In this document: in pieces, positions 1 to 9,399 of the stretch | How positions within the stretch are numbered: position 1 is the stretch's first letter | How the letters are laid out: every line of letters starts with the position of its first letter | Source: Methanococcoides orientis | Lineage (GTDB): Archaea; Halobacteriota; Methanosarcinia; Methanosarcinales; Methanosarcinaceae | Length of the DNA: 64,000 bases | Direction of reading: 5' to 3' | Assembly (NCBI RefSeq): GCF_021184045.1 | Contig: NZ_CP073710.1 | Coordinates: 1,932,685-1,996,684, forward strand | The notes under the pieces: model-generated | Told to the model about the DNA's origin: nothing | What the model saw: the letters and a program-made list of their open reading frames with translations, nothing else | Databases searched by the model: none | Made by a program: the position numbers and the translations under genes

Positions 1-725
1 CACCTGGTGATGAAAGGCTTTGTGGGTTCGAAAATATCGGACTTGAAAGGACAGATGTTCACCAGTGAATACTCAACATCCGGGAACCTTGTCTCAAAAA
101 GCTTTTTAGATATCTCGCATCCTACGAGCAAAGTACCGTCCTCAGTTATTGTATCGCAATCAAGGAACTTACCCTTAAGCCCGGAACAGGAACAAGGGAA
201 TACCGTCTTAGGACCTTCGAACTGGGAGAGGTCTATAACGTTCTCAGTAAAGCGCACTCCGAAGTCCCCGAATATGCCACTTGCCTCAAGCCTTCGTACC
301 ACGTGGGAAAGCCATGAAGGTTCCGGAGGGATCACATCAACGATCTCGATGTCTATGATCTCAGACAATGAGGGTTCATGCACGAACGTCACATGATTGT
401 CCACACCTGTGAATATGACGGTACTGACATCATCCTTGCAGAGGCCTGCAGCTATTTCAATAAGCTGTGCACGGTCCTTTATGTTCAGTTTTGCGTCATA
501 CTTTATGACCTGTTCGCCTGATGCAACGAGGTCAAGCTTTTCTACATCACGCAAAAGGTCATCGCCCTGCTTTGTTACATGATAGATGGAATATTCGATC
601 TCATCCTCAGTAACATGATCCTCAACGACCATGTATTCGGAAAGAAAATAGATGATGTTCTCCTCTGCATCATCTGGGTGTATCCCGGTCACACCCACAT
701 ACTTGTATTCATCTGGAAATATCAT
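1..725 (-). CDS. Conserved-looking protein of unknown function (3' end outside window)
   Basis: The reading frame is open for 241 codons from ATG at 723-725 and leaves the window. I do not recognise the family. The N-terminus starts MIFPDEYKYVGVTGIHPDD and the protein is soluble and acidic, with no membrane segment. Five cysteines (C178, C180, C190, C203, C225) include a CSC pair and could bind a metal or cluster. It starts 8 bases after the stop of the homoaconitase small subunit on the same strand, so the two are probably cotranscribed. A role connected with that enzyme or coenzyme B synthesis is only a guess. Confidence 0.8.
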   Translation of the reverse strand, partial: MIFPDEYKYVGVTGIHPDDAEENIIYFLSEYMVVEDHVTEDEIEYSIYHVTKQGDDLLRDVEKLDLVASGEQVIKYDAKLNIKDRAQLIEIAAGLCKDDVSTVIFTGVDNHVTFVHEPSLSEIIDIEIVDVIPPEPSWLSHVVRRLEASGIFGDFGVRFTENVIDLSQFEGPKTVFPCSCSGLKGKFLDCDTITEDGTLLVGCEISKKLFETRFPDVEYSLVNICPFKSDIFEPTKPFITR

Positions 726-733
726 GAGCCACT

Positions 734-1225
734 TTATTTGTCCTTTTCTTGTAAAGCCTTGCGATGTGCCACGAGGCCACCATCTGTGAGGATCTCAAGC
801 AGGAAATCCGGAAGTTTGTTGCCCTTGAAATCTTTCCCATTGACGCTGACGTTTCCTTCAAGCAAGTCAACTTCCACAGTGTCCCCTTCCTTGCATTCAA
901 TATCAGCTTCCATTAAGGGAAGTCCGACATTGATGGAATTACGGAAAAAGATGCGCCCGAATGATTTCGCGACGACACAGGAGACCCCTGCATACTTAAG
1001 GGCAAGAGCTGCCTGTTCCCTTGAGGAACCACAGCCGAAATTGTTCCCGCCGACCACAACGTCGCCCTTCTCGACCTTTTTAGAAAAATCAGGGTCAATG
1101 CCTTCCATTGCATGATCAGCAAATACCTGCATATCAGTGGTTCGGAGATATTTTCCCGGAATGATAACATCCGTGTCAATATCATCGCCAAAAATCCATG
1201 CCTTTCCTTTGATCTTACTTTCCAA
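734..1225 (-). CDS. hacB: Homoaconitase small subunit (LeuD/HacB family)
   Basis: Small (swivel-domain) subunit of an aconitase-family dehydratase, 163 residues, the normal length. [15 protein letters not shown] lies at residues 13-27 and GCGSSREQ at about 64-71. The substrate-recognition loop reads YLRT (26-29). In methanogens YLRT marks homoaconitase, which serves the 2-oxosuberate branch of coenzyme B synthesis, whereas isopropylmalate isomerase has YLVM. The frame stays open up to 1318, but I chose the TTG at 1223-1225: it follows an AGGTGA ribosome site by 5 bases, gives the family N-terminus, and sits about 17 bases below the start predicted from a TATA box. The large subunit is not in this window. 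Confidence 0.85.
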   Translation of the reverse strand: MESKIKGKAWIFGDDIDTDVIIPGKYLRTTDMQVFADHAMEGIDPDFSKKVEKGDVVVGGNNFGCGSSREQAALALKYAGVSCVVAKSFGRIFFRNSINVGLPLMEADIECKEGDTVEVDLLEGNVSVNGKDFKGNKLPDFLLEILTDGGLVAHRKALQEKDK

Positions 1226-1263
1226 TGTTGTCACCTGTGATGTAGGTTTTACGCGATAATATT

Positions 1264-1271
1264 TGTATATA
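1264..1271 (-). promoter_or_regulatory. TATA box of the homoaconitase small subunit gene
   Basis: Reads TATATACA on the minus strand. Transcription would begin about 25 bases on, near 1242, leaving a 17-base leader that contains AGGTGA ahead of the TTG start. Confidence 0.5.
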
Positions 1272-1314
1272 GCGGAAAAAAGAAAAGAATTGTGTGACCG
1301 GAATGACTCAACGG

Positions 1315-2181
1315 TCACAGGTCCGGAATTGTCTTCAGGTATTCCCTTACCTGAGGACCGAAATCCTCACTGCAAAGTGCAAAATCGATAACTGCCTGTA
1401 CATATCCCAACTTATCACCGGTATCATATCTTCTACCTGCAAACTTGTGGGCATAGACCTTCTGCGTTTCATTGAGCATACGTATACCGTCGGTAAGCTG
1501 AATCTCACCACCGACACCTGTGCCAGCATCCCTGATGCAATCGAATATCTCAGGAGTGAACACATACCTGCCTATGGCACCGATGTTGGATGGAGCTTCT
1601 TCAATGGAAGGCTTTTCCACAATGTCCTCGAGGATACACAGTGACTCTTCCAATTGCTTACCCTTTATGATACCATAACTGCTGACCTTCTCCATTGGGA
1701 CCTCTTCAACTGCAATGGTAGAACACCTGTACTTTTGGAAGACCTCGATGAGCTGTCGGATACATGGTGTGTGGTTGACAATGATATCATCACCAAGGAG
1801 GACTGCAAAAGGATCCCCACTTATGTGCTTCTCTGCAGTCATAATAGCATCTCCAAGCCCCCTTGGCTCTTTCTGCCTGATGTAGTGGATATCCACCATG
1901 GAAGATATATCCTCCACCATTTTCAGAAGGTCGTCCTTATGTTTCTCCTTAAGGTGCATCTCCAGTTCAGGAGAGCCATCAAAATAGTCCTCAATGGAAC
2001 GCTTGCTCCTTCCTGTGACGAATATAATATCATCTATACCCGATGCAATTGCCTCCTCCACAACATAATGGATCACCGGCTTATCGATTATTGGAAGCAT
2101 TTCTTTTGGCATGGACTTGGTCACCGGCAGGAACCGGGTCCCAAGGCCTGCAGCAGGAATTACAGCTTTTTTAACATCCAT
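1315..2181 (-). CDS. galU: UTP-glucose-1-phosphate uridylyltransferase
   Basis: Makes UDP-glucose from UTP and glucose-1-phosphate, in the cytoplasm. The 288-residue length is typical of GalU. The nucleotide-binding signature [20 protein letters not shown] lies near residues 9-28, followed by [11 protein letters not shown] and a VLLGDD metal-binding segment near 125. The start has GAGG about 10 bases upstream. It lies between coenzyme B and AglB genes and probably supplies UDP-sugars for the glycan locus. Some archaeal homologues use other sugars, so the sugar is inferred from family only. Confidence 0.9.
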   Translation of the reverse strand: MDVKKAVIPAAGLGTRFLPVTKSMPKEMLPIIDKPVIHYVVEEAIASGIDDIIFVTGRSKRSIEDYFDGSPELEMHLKEKHKDDLLKMVEDISSMVDIHYIRQKEPRGLGDAIMTAEKHISGDPFAVLLGDDIIVNHTPCIRQLIEVFQKYRCSTIAVEEVPMEKVSSYGIIKGKQLEESLCILEDIVEKPSIEEAPSNIGAIGRYVFTPEIFDCIRDAGTGVGGEIQLTDGIRMLNETQKVYAHKFAGRRYDTGDKLGYVQAVIDFALCSEDFGPQVREYLKTIPDL

Positions 2182-2314
2182 TTACAACATTCCTCATGAC
2201 GATCAAACACAGATTCTTATCGATCCTTCAATAAACATTCATTATCAAATTATAAGAGGCAAAACCACCAATAATTAATCCATCATTGGTGGGAGAATGC
2301 ACAGAAGCTGTGCA

Positions 2315-4771
2315 TCATACCTCTATCACATTTCCATCCAGTACGTCCCTTTCACTGACATCCACTTCTTCCTGAACAGTACCGTAGCTTATCTTGTAAG
2401 GTCCAACCGGCATGGTATCGAACTGGGTCTCGCCATCGATCGGGCCCTGTGTGGAATATGGTACCGTAAAGGAGTAAGTTCCATCCGAAACGCTTGACTG
2501 AGAATATACGAAGGTCCTGCCAATGTTGGTCAGAATGGTTACCGAAATTGTCACATCCTCACCTTTCGGTGCTTCGCCAACGACCTGTGCACCCTCAACA
2601 TACTCGAAGACCTTCACATATCCGGTATTTTCCAGAGCGATATTTCCTTCGAAAAGCGCATTGTAAATATTCTTGTAACCAGTCTCAGCAGAATTACCAG
2701 CAGGAGATTCGTGCACCATACGGTATTGTTCAAGGCCCCTCGCATCGAATATATGGAGCCGTGATTCCATGGAATTAAAATACCTTGGCCCCGGAACGGT
2801 CTGCATTCCCTGATCAGTCTGAACAGGAATGTAATAGTCTGCCGTATCAAGGGTCCATGCAGCCATGGCATAGAACTTACCGGTTGCCATCTCCACATCG
2901 GAAACGATGTATCTTGCACCGGCTTTCTCAGGGTCAGGATGGACTGCCTCAAGAACCGCAGTGGCCTCTTCTTCGGACTGTGCTGTGAAGAATGTGGATG
3001 CACCGGGTTTGTTCTCGTCCTCGATGCTGTTTCTTCTGCCACCAACTCCCTGCTGGAACGGATTTGCATTTGGAATACGATGGCCTATGACCTCGATCCA
3101 GTGACCATAATCCCACCAGGACATAACACCATATGCAGTATCAGGGTACTGGTAGCTCTCACCCTTTGCCGGAATCTCATAGCTTTCGTAATAATCCAGT
3201 CCCGGGTCAGGGGTGTTTGAATTCAGCCACATGGTAGATTCGATCCAGTAGCCGTTGGGACCGCCTGTGTACTGGGATTGCTGCATTGACATGTTGTAAC
3301 TTGGATACATGAAGACCAGTATGATCACAAGAACTGAGAGTACATGCCAGATCTTGATACTTTTTACGTCGAACTTATCCTTTAATTTGATGTCTTCAAA
3401 GAAGTCTTTCCAGCCTGCAAGCTCCAGGACCTTGATACCGATGTAAGCAGAGAGTATCGCAGCGTTCACCGAATAATAGTATGCGAAACGGTTCTGCTGG
3501 AGCATGGCCCAGATGATCATGAATGTCCACACCAGCAGGAATGTTCTTTCAGGGGTGTTGTTCTTCTTGAATGCTTCATAGCCAAGGAAGATAATTGCTA
3601 AGAGTGAAATGTATCCAAGGGTTGTGAAGTTACCCCAGAAGGGAGCGAGGGAGAACTGGCCGCCTGAGGAGAGGAGGGGGGAGGCTTCTGCGATGGTGAG
3701 GCCGCCGCCTGTTCTCATGAAATAGCTTGCTAAGCTGGCAATTAAGCCATAGATTGATGGTGAGAGTATCTTTGCGAGCATGATCGCTACAATGGACAGC
3801 GATGCTATTGAAATCGGGTAGTAATATTTTTTGAGATCTCTTTTGTTGAGTTCAATTGAAATAAGGGTGAAAATAGGAAATGCTATGATACCGGCGAAGA
3901 GACCTTTTATCAGGAGACCTTTGGAAGAAAGGTTCGGCACCATTAGTACCATTATTAAGGCAATACCAAAAAGGATCACGCCGCCTACTGCCAGATGATC
4001 GGTAGAGCGGTTGTGCATGTGATCTGTTATATGTTGCACTGTGATGTAGATACCAAGAATGAAACTGAAGAAAATTGCCCCGTACCATGCGAGTGAGTAA
4101 GCACCCAGTGACACTCCTGCAAGTATGAAATACGGGAGTGCAGGCCTTAATTCACCAAAGTTCCCGGCCCTGATGCTTTCAAAGGTAAAGGGGTGTTCAC
4201 GGCTAACCTTCAATGCCATTATCAGGAACATTGCCACAATAGTGGTGAGGAGGGTCTCTGCTATGTGATGGTCATTGAACCCAATCATAGACCTTGAGAG
4301 AAACTGCCCTGGTGCGATCGCTATTAGTAAAGCTGCAAGCAAACCAACCCTGCGATCGAACAGCCACTTGGCTACGAAATATGTTGGGATCACTACTATT
4401 GCGCCCAGAAATGCAGGATAATATGCACAAACCCTGTAGATCAGTTCCTGATCAGGGTTCCCAAAGCCGAGGAACCAGATGATCGAAGATAGTACCAGAT
4501 CGAACAGAGGTGCAAAAATCTGACGTGTGCCATTCGGATACTGTGTGTATGCATCGAACCACAATATATTCGGGAAATTATGCACAATGGATTCTACATT
4601 ACGCAAGTGGTACCAGGGATCATTACCGCCAAACCGTACGAAACCGTTTGACAGGAACACGCTTGCTTTGGGTATGGTTCTGATATATAATGCTATCAGG
4701 AATGAGATAATCAACCCTGCAATGTAAGGTAAGGAATTAGTAATTTGGTTTTTTTTGTTTTCACCGGTCAT
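2315..4771 (-). CDS. aglB: Oligosaccharyltransferase AglB (STT3 family)
   Basis: Transfers a lipid-linked (dolichyl phosphate) oligosaccharide to asparagine in N-X-S/T sequons on the outer membrane face. The N-terminal ~490 residues hold about a dozen membrane segments. The first-loop acidic motif GNDPWYHLR is near residue 48, with DHHIAETL further on. The soluble C-terminal part starts with the catalytic WWDYGHW near residue 551. I chose the ATG at 4769-4771, preceded by GAGTGA at good spacing, rather than the in-frame ATG at 4786, which has no ribosome site. It sits beside the glycan-building genes on the same strand, so it is the likely end user of their product. Confidence 0.95.
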   Translation of the reverse strand: MTGENKKNQITNSLPYIAGLIISFLIALYIRTIPKASVFLSNGFVRFGGNDPWYHLRNVESIVHNFPNILWFDAYTQYPNGTRQIFAPLFDLVLSSIIWFLGFGNPDQELIYRVCAYYPAFLGAIVVIPTYFVAKWLFDRRVGLLAALLIAIAPGQFLSRSMIGFNDHHIAETLLTTIVAMFLIMALKVSREHPFTFESIRAGNFGELRPALPYFILAGVSLGAYSLAWYGAIFFSFILGIYITVQHITDHMHNRSTDHLAVGGVILFGIALIMVLMVPNLSSKGLLIKGLFAGIIAFPIFTLISIELNKRDLKKYYYPISIASLSIVAIMLAKILSPSIYGLIASLASYFMRTGGGLTIAEASPLLSSGGQFSLAPFWGNFTTLGYISLLAIIFLGYEAFKKNNTPERTFLLVWTFMIIWAMLQQNRFAYYYSVNAAILSAYIGIKVLELAGWKDFFEDIKLKDKFDVKSIKIWHVLSVLVIILVFMYPSYNMSMQQSQYTGGPNGYWIESTMWLNSNTPDPGLDYYESYEIPAKGESYQYPDTAYGVMSWWDYGHWIEVIGHRIPNANPFQQGVGGRRNSIEDENKPGASTFFTAQSEEEATAVLEAVHPDPEKAGARYIVSDVEMATGKFYAMAAWTLDTADYYIPVQTDQGMQTVPGPRYFNSMESRLHIFDARGLEQYRMVHESPAGNSAETGYKNIYNALFEGNIALENTGYVKVFEYVEGAQVVGEAPKGEDVTISVTILTNIGRTFVYSQSSVSDGTYSFTVPYSTQGPIDGETQFDTMPVGPYKISYGTVQEEVDVSERDVLDGNVIEV

Positions 4772-4830
4772 ATGCTTCACTCGCATTTAGTGCATATTGA
4801 ATACTTCCACCATTGAAGGCATAGATAACA

Positions 4831-4840
4831 GTATATAAAG
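4831..4840 (-). promoter_or_regulatory. TATA box upstream of aglB
   Basis: Minus strand reads CTTTATATAC, a strong archaeal TATA box. The expected transcript start is near 4810, giving a leader of about 40 bases before the aglB start at 4771. Confidence 0.55.
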
Positions 4841-5221
4841 AGATTCGATTTTTATTTCAATTCCCGAACCATATAACCCTGCACATAAATTCAGATGATG
4901 AGCTCATATGTTGCAGATATAGCCTTAGTAATAATGTTATCTAAATGATGCCAAAGGAAACTTTCTTTTAATTTTGCAATGTATTAATTCATCATACAAT
5001 ATATAACTATTATCGAACAAACTTCCATTTATTTCAATTGTAATATTACAAATCAGATACCATGCCCTTTGGAATATACTCTGTCTTGATCAAAATGCAA
5101 CATATGTTGCAGATCAGAGATGGATCAAAAGCTCAAATGTTATTCTGGCGTCTTAAGTAAGATCTGAATTTATTGCCAGGCAGCGGCTCAAATACATGAT
5201 GATAATCCAAAATCAACAAAA
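4841..5221. other. AT-rich intergenic region with a 16-bp palindrome
   Basis: No credible gene here. A perfect 16-bp palindrome, TGCAACATATGTTGCA, lies at 5096-5111. A related single copy CATATGTTGCAGAT is at 4905-4918, and the same 14 bases recur at 5101-5114. It lies upstream of the aglB promoter and downstream of the glycosyltransferase ending at 5222. It could be a regulator site; nothing else was seen. Confidence 0.4.
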
Positions 5222-6088
5222 TTAAACATTCTTTTGTTTCAAAATAACGTTCTTTTTGTGAGAAATCCCGGTCACAAAACGTTTCCCAAAATTAACCAGA
5301 GATCTCGTGTTCTTATCTCCAAGTATCCTATTTAGAATTGGATAACAAATGGCCCATGCATACGATATGAGCCAGGGTATCGTGATAACCTTTAACCGAT
5401 GACTTCGCCTTGCCCTTGCCGTTTCCTTAACAAGATTTGTACAGTTGGCAGTGACCCCCCCGGTTTGCATCCCTGCTACTATCAGCCCATTCACAAAAAG
5501 AGCATCGCCACCATCCTTGAATGCCCTGATAAGTAATTCATAATCTCCTACGATCCTATAGGATTCATTGAACTTCCCATATATCTCAAACAGACTGCGG
5601 TGGTGAAACATTCCCTGATGCGTAAAAGTACACACCCCGTCCTCAATGATCCCATTCCATGTATAACCCCATGGATTGCCATCAACACAGCAGATCTCAT
5701 CAGCTTCTGTTACTCTTGCAACCTGCCCATAGACAAGTTTAATATTTTCGGATGAACCCTTCATCAGATGTGGTGCCATCTCCTGAAATACGCTGTTCTT
5801 CCAGAGGTAGTCGTCAGATCCCAAAAAGTATATCCATTCCCCACTTACATGTTCCAGTGCCTTATTCCAGGCATTGTAAATACCATTATCGGGCTCTGAC
5901 CTCCAGTAAGTGATCTTATCGTCATTGGTCATCAGGATATCTACTGTACCATCTGTGGACCCACCGTCAACAACGATAAGCTCTTTATTGGGATATGTCT
6001 GATCGAAAACACTATCGATACAGCGCTGTAAGGTCTTGTCGCCATTGTACACGGCCACAATTACGGAGATCAGGGGTTGTGAGATCAT
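5222..6088 (-). CDS. Family 2 glycosyltransferase
   Basis: A GT-A fold inverting glycosyltransferase of 288 residues, expected to move a sugar from a nucleotide donor onto a lipid-linked glycan at the cytoplasmic membrane face. The N-terminus SVIVAVYNGDKTLQRCIDS and VVDGGSTDGT (near 40) are the nucleotide-binding parts. FLGSDDYLW near 108 carries the DxD-like metal site and FTHQGMFHHR lies in the acceptor region. It resembles the WcaA/PgaC-like group. The donor sugar cannot be told. It stands alone between aglB and GDP-fucose synthase, on the same strand. Confidence 0.88.
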   Translation of the reverse strand: MISQPLISVIVAVYNGDKTLQRCIDSVFDQTYPNKELIVVDGGSTDGTVDILMTNDDKITYWRSEPDNGIYNAWNKALEHVSGEWIYFLGSDDYLWKNSVFQEMAPHLMKGSSENIKLVYGQVARVTEADEICCVDGNPWGYTWNGIIEDGVCTFTHQGMFHHRSLFEIYGKFNESYRIVGDYELLIRAFKDGGDALFVNGLIVAGMQTGGVTANCTNLVKETARARRSHRLKVITIPWLISYAWAICYPILNRILGDKNTRSLVNFGKRFVTGISHKKNVILKQKNV

Positions 6089-6178
6089 TTATTTCGCCAT
6101 TGGATCCTTATGAATGTTAGATCATCATTGAATATAGTATTGAATGTAGCATCATTTATTATGTACTATTATGCCGGG

Positions 6179-7114
6179 TCATTTCCCACTTTTGTACCAC
6201 TCATATGTTTCCGTAATTCCGTCCCTGAGCAATATCCTGGCTTCCCATCCGAGTCCGTTCAGCCTGCTGACATCCAGCAACTTCTGCGGAGTCCCATCCG
6301 GTTTTGAGGCGTCATAAACGATCTCACCCTCATATCCCACAATATCCCCTATGAGCTCAGCAAGCTCCTGAATGGTGATATCTTTTCCAACCCCGATATT
6401 AACGAACTCACCTACATTGGACTCATCGTAGTTCTCCATAAGATGAACGCAGGCATCTGCCATATCATCAACGTGCAGAAACTCACGCCTTGGTGAGCCT
6501 GTCCCCCAGATTATTATCTCCGGCTTATCCTCCATCTTTGCCTCATGGAACTTGCGGATAAGTGCAGGCATTACATGGGATGATTCAAGGTCAAAATTAT
6601 CATTCTGCCCGTAAAGGTTTGTGGGCATGACAGACATGAAGTTTGTTCCATATTGCTGATTATAGTGCTTGCAGAGTCTTATCCCGGCTATCTTTGCTAT
6701 TGCATATGCCTCGTTTGTAACTTCAAGTTCCCCGGTAAGCAGGTATTCTTCCTTCATAGGCTGGGGTGCAAACTTGGGATAGATGCAGGACGAACCAAGG
6801 AAAAGAAGTTTTTTGACACCATAGGTGTATGCAGCATGGATAACGTTTGCCTCGATCATGAGGTTCTGGTAGATAAACTCTGCAGGATACGTGCTGTTTG
6901 CGAGGATACCACCTACTTTAGCTGCTGCCAGGAAGACATATTCAGGTCTTTCAGTCTCGAAGAAATTGTTGACATCCTGTTGGTTTGTGAGGTCGAGCTC
7001 GCTGTGGGTGCGGGTTATGAGGTTTGTGTAACCTTTGGATTCAAGCTTTCTTTTTATGGCCGAGCCCACCATCCCGCGGTGACCTGCGACATAGATTTTG
7101 GATTTGAGTTTCAT
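6179..7114 (-). CDS. fcl: GDP-L-fucose synthase
   Basis: Converts GDP-4-keto-6-deoxy-D-mannose to GDP-L-fucose by epimerisation and NADPH reduction. Extended SDR of 311 residues, the normal length. [10 protein letters not shown] near 11 binds the dinucleotide. The active-site serine lies in [17 protein letters not shown] and the YxxxK pair in [11 protein letters not shown]. With ManC (28.6-29.9 kb) and Gmd (27.4-28.4 kb) in the same window, the whole route from mannose-1-phosphate to GDP-fucose is present. It could also make a related GDP-6-deoxy sugar, but the match to WcaG/Fcl is close. Confidence 0.92.
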   Translation of the reverse strand: MKLKSKIYVAGHRGMVGSAIKRKLESKGYTNLITRTHSELDLTNQQDVNNFFETERPEYVFLAAAKVGGILANSTYPAEFIYQNLMIEANVIHAAYTYGVKKLLFLGSSCIYPKFAPQPMKEEYLLTGELEVTNEAYAIAKIAGIRLCKHYNQQYGTNFMSVMPTNLYGQNDNFDLESSHVMPALIRKFHEAKMEDKPEIIIWGTGSPRREFLHVDDMADACVHLMENYDESNVGEFVNIGVGKDITIQELAELIGDIVGYEGEIVYDASKPDGTPQKLLDVSRLNGLGWEARILLRDGITETYEWYKSGK

Positions 7115-7152
7115 ATTAAATCACTTTTTATTGGATTGAATAGCATATCCAA

Positions 7153-7791
7153 CTATTTCAACAATTCTGGTAATTCCCATAAATCTGATATAATCGGTAT
7201 ATCATATTCTTTGAATGGATTGTTGTTCTCATCAGAAAGTCTACCAATAAAAGGAACATCCGAATCAAGTGCACCATTTAAATCTGTAATTGCATCACCG
7301 ACAAAGACTACCTGATCTTTTGTATAATCTCCACCTGACAATATACGTTTTATCAAATTTCCTTTTGTCTCAGGTGACCCATACGTTCCTTTGAAGTATT
7401 TTTTGATGCTTTTCCTATTAACTATACTCTTTAATTCATCCTCTGGAGTGCCTGACACAATATACAAATCTATTTCTTGATAATACTCCTCAAGGAAATT
7501 TTTGGCACCAGAAACCCAAGGAGCATCTATAACATTCTGAATCACAAGATGTGAAAATCTCTCCCCCAGATCTTTACTAATTTCAGCGTTTAGATGTTTC
7601 CCAAGAAGTTTTTCATATATGTACTCGAATTTCTTATATCTTGAAACACCACCATTTGCTAAATGGTATTCTACAACTTGATCTACAATTTCTTTCCCTT
7701 CACTTTCGAAGAGCTTAGCAAATGCTTTAGTTTTGATATCAACAGACTCCACAAGTACACCATCAAAATCAAACAGTATTGCCTTTAACAT
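7153..7791 (-). CDS. HAD-family sugar-phosphate phosphatase (predicted)
   Basis: HAD-superfamily hydrolase of 212 residues. Motif I is FDFDGVLVES near residues 6-15, motif II the serine/threonine in YIVSGTPE, the lysine lies in GSPETKGN and motif IV is VFVGDAITD. The alpha-helical cap fits a phosphoglycolate-phosphatase-like enzyme acting on small phosphates. I chose ATG at 7789-7791, behind AGGTGT; it overlaps the end of the cyclase-family gene by 7 bases. It is the last of the overlapping acidic-sugar set, where it might dephosphorylate a sugar-acid phosphate before CMP activation (inference). Confidence 0.82.
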   Translation of the reverse strand: MLKAILFDFDGVLVESVDIKTKAFAKLFESEGKEIVDQVVEYHLANGGVSRYKKFEYIYEKLLGKHLNAEISKDLGERFSHLVIQNVIDAPWVSGAKNFLEEYYQEIDLYIVSGTPEDELKSIVNRKSIKKYFKGTYGSPETKGNLIKRILSGGDYTKDQVVFVGDAITDLNGALDSDVPFIGRLSDENNNPFKEYDIPIISDLWELPELLK

Positions 7792-8477
7792 CTTTTTACA
7801 CCTGCAACTACTGTGCAAGGAGCACCATCTGCACATTTTACTCTAATTGGTAGTGCACAGCAAGATAATATTTGCACATTATCTTCTAATATACTTAAGT
7901 CCATATCTTCAATCAGCAAGATGGGATTTCCGTAATCTTCCGGATTTAAAAATGATTGATGCGCTTTGCGACCCTCCTCTCTATTTTGCCAGGAGGATAT
8001 GGATATTGAATCTATTCCCACTGCACGAAGATCTGGATAATTCCTTCTCAAAAAGATCGCTAATTCAGAGGATAAGCCGGGATTTTCACGCCAGTACTTC
8101 GTTTCGTTTCTGTTTTTGCTAAATCCTGTATAAATAAGAAGTAGATCTGTTTCTTTTGATAAATTTTCAAATTTATCATCTACTTCTACACCCATCTTTT
8201 CATTTATTGTTGGTTCTTTTATTACCGAAATTTTTGAAAAAAACCAAAAATCCGGTGGAAAATCATCAATTGATTTGCCATTAGAAAAGAAATGATTTGG
8301 GGAATCGATATGTGTTCCGATATGATTTGTCAATTGCCAACGGGATGTATTGCAACTGTCACCTCTTGTTACGTTTTTTATACAATTGTTATTAAAACCC
8401 TCCCCATTTCCATATGAAGGAGTGGAAGTATCTAGAGGATAAGACAACCATACTAAATTATCGACATCCTCATTCAT
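7785..8477 (-). CDS. Cyclase-family metal-dependent hydrolase (kynurenine formamidase-like)
   Basis: Belongs to the cyclase family (PF04199) that includes kynurenine formamidase and polyketide cyclases, which use zinc or manganese. 230 residues. The signature H-x-G-T-H-x-D-x-P-x-H is present as HIGTHIDSPNHF near residues 52-63. No partner tryptophan-degradation genes are nearby. The gene overlaps the SDR upstream and the HAD gene downstream, so it is translationally coupled with sugar genes. It may hydrolyse an amide or lactone in acidic-sugar synthesis; that function is inferred from position only. Confidence 0.8.
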   Translation of the reverse strand: MNEDVDNLVWLSYPLDTSTPSYGNGEGFNNNCIKNVTRGDSCNTSRWQLTNHIGTHIDSPNHFFSNGKSIDDFPPDFWFFSKISVIKEPTINEKMGVEVDDKFENLSKETDLLLIYTGFSKNRNETKYWRENPGLSSELAIFLRRNYPDLRAVGIDSISISSWQNREEGRKAHQSFLNPEDYGNPILLIEDMDLSILEDNVQILSCCALPIRVKCADGAPCTVVAGVKRC

Positions 8478-9399
8478 TTTTCATTCCGTCCTCAATTAAA
8501 TACCCCATTTCTTCATGCACTTCTTTGTGAATCGAAGCAAATATTTCAGACATAATGCTCAGCAATCCTTGACCCATGTCTACGTAATAATTACTTGTAA
8601 GTTTTCTACCTATTCTTGGATTAAATGAATAGGGAGTCACCTGATAATGAGTCTCAGACTTTGAATTTTCATAAATGATTTCAACATCTCCGCCTGACAT
8701 TTCGTTGACCATATTTAGCAAATCTTTGTACTTCAATGTCTGGTTTCCAGTCAATATAACATGTTGATTTTCATATTCCGGATCAAGGACCTCTACACTG
8801 GATCTTGCTGCATCTTCTACGTGGATATATTCCCTTATCTCTTCGCCTGTTCCATGATATTCAATCTTTTTGGTTGTAAGGGCTTCTTTAATCAAGCGAT
8901 AAATGCTATTCCGATCGTCTGCGCGATTGCCATACAAGGAACCATAACGTAGAATTGTGTAGGGTAAATCGAACAACTTGTTATAATCTTCGATAAATGA
9001 TTCTGCAGATTGTTTGCTACTTCGATAAAAGGATCCTGTCTGACTATATACATAAACTGAACTGGAAAAAATGAATCGTTCTACTCCAGCATTTTTTGCC
9101 GCTTCAAGTACCATTGCATTGCCTAAAATATTATATCTAATCGTATCAATGGGCCTTCTTACGCATTCATCGATATCAGCAATTCCTGCTAAATTATATA
9201 CGACATCACAGCCATCTACCGCATTTTCAACTGATTCTTTATTAAGTATATCGCCAATGAACATCTCTTGTCCGGCTTTGAGGTATGGAGACGTTTTAAT
9301 GTCAAATATTCTTACCTGATAGCCACTTTGAGTAAGAGCATCTGCAATATGGCTTCCTAAAAACCCCGACCCACCAAAAACAACTACTTTTTTACTCAA
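8470..9399 (-). CDS. NAD-dependent epimerase/dehydratase (extended SDR)
   Basis: 309 residues. Nucleotide-binding motif VVVFGGSGFLGSHIADAL at the N-terminus, acidic residue D34 in RIFDIKTS, catalytic serine in FIFSSSVYVYS and YxxxK in FYRSSKQSAE. It resembles UDP-glucose 4-epimerases and dTDP-sugar dehydratases, but the substrate cannot be assigned. It overlaps the dehydrogenase upstream (4 bases, ATGA type) and the cyclase gene downstream (8 bases), so it works within the same pathway. It may epimerise or oxidise the sugar backbone that the aldolase extends. Confidence 0.85.
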   Translation of the reverse strand: MSKKVVVFGGSGFLGSHIADALTQSGYQVRIFDIKTSPYLKAGQEMFIGDILNKESVENAVDGCDVVYNLAGIADIDECVRRPIDTIRYNILGNAMVLEAAKNAGVERFIFSSSVYVYSQTGSFYRSSKQSAESFIEDYNKLFDLPYTILRYGSLYGNRADDRNSIYRLIKEALTTKKIEYHGTGEEIREYIHVEDAARSSVEVLDPEYENQHVILTGNQTLKYKDLLNMVNEMSGGDVEIIYENSKSETHYQVTPYSFNPRIGRKLTSNYYVDMGQGLLSIMSEIFASIHKEVHEEMGYLIEDGMKNE

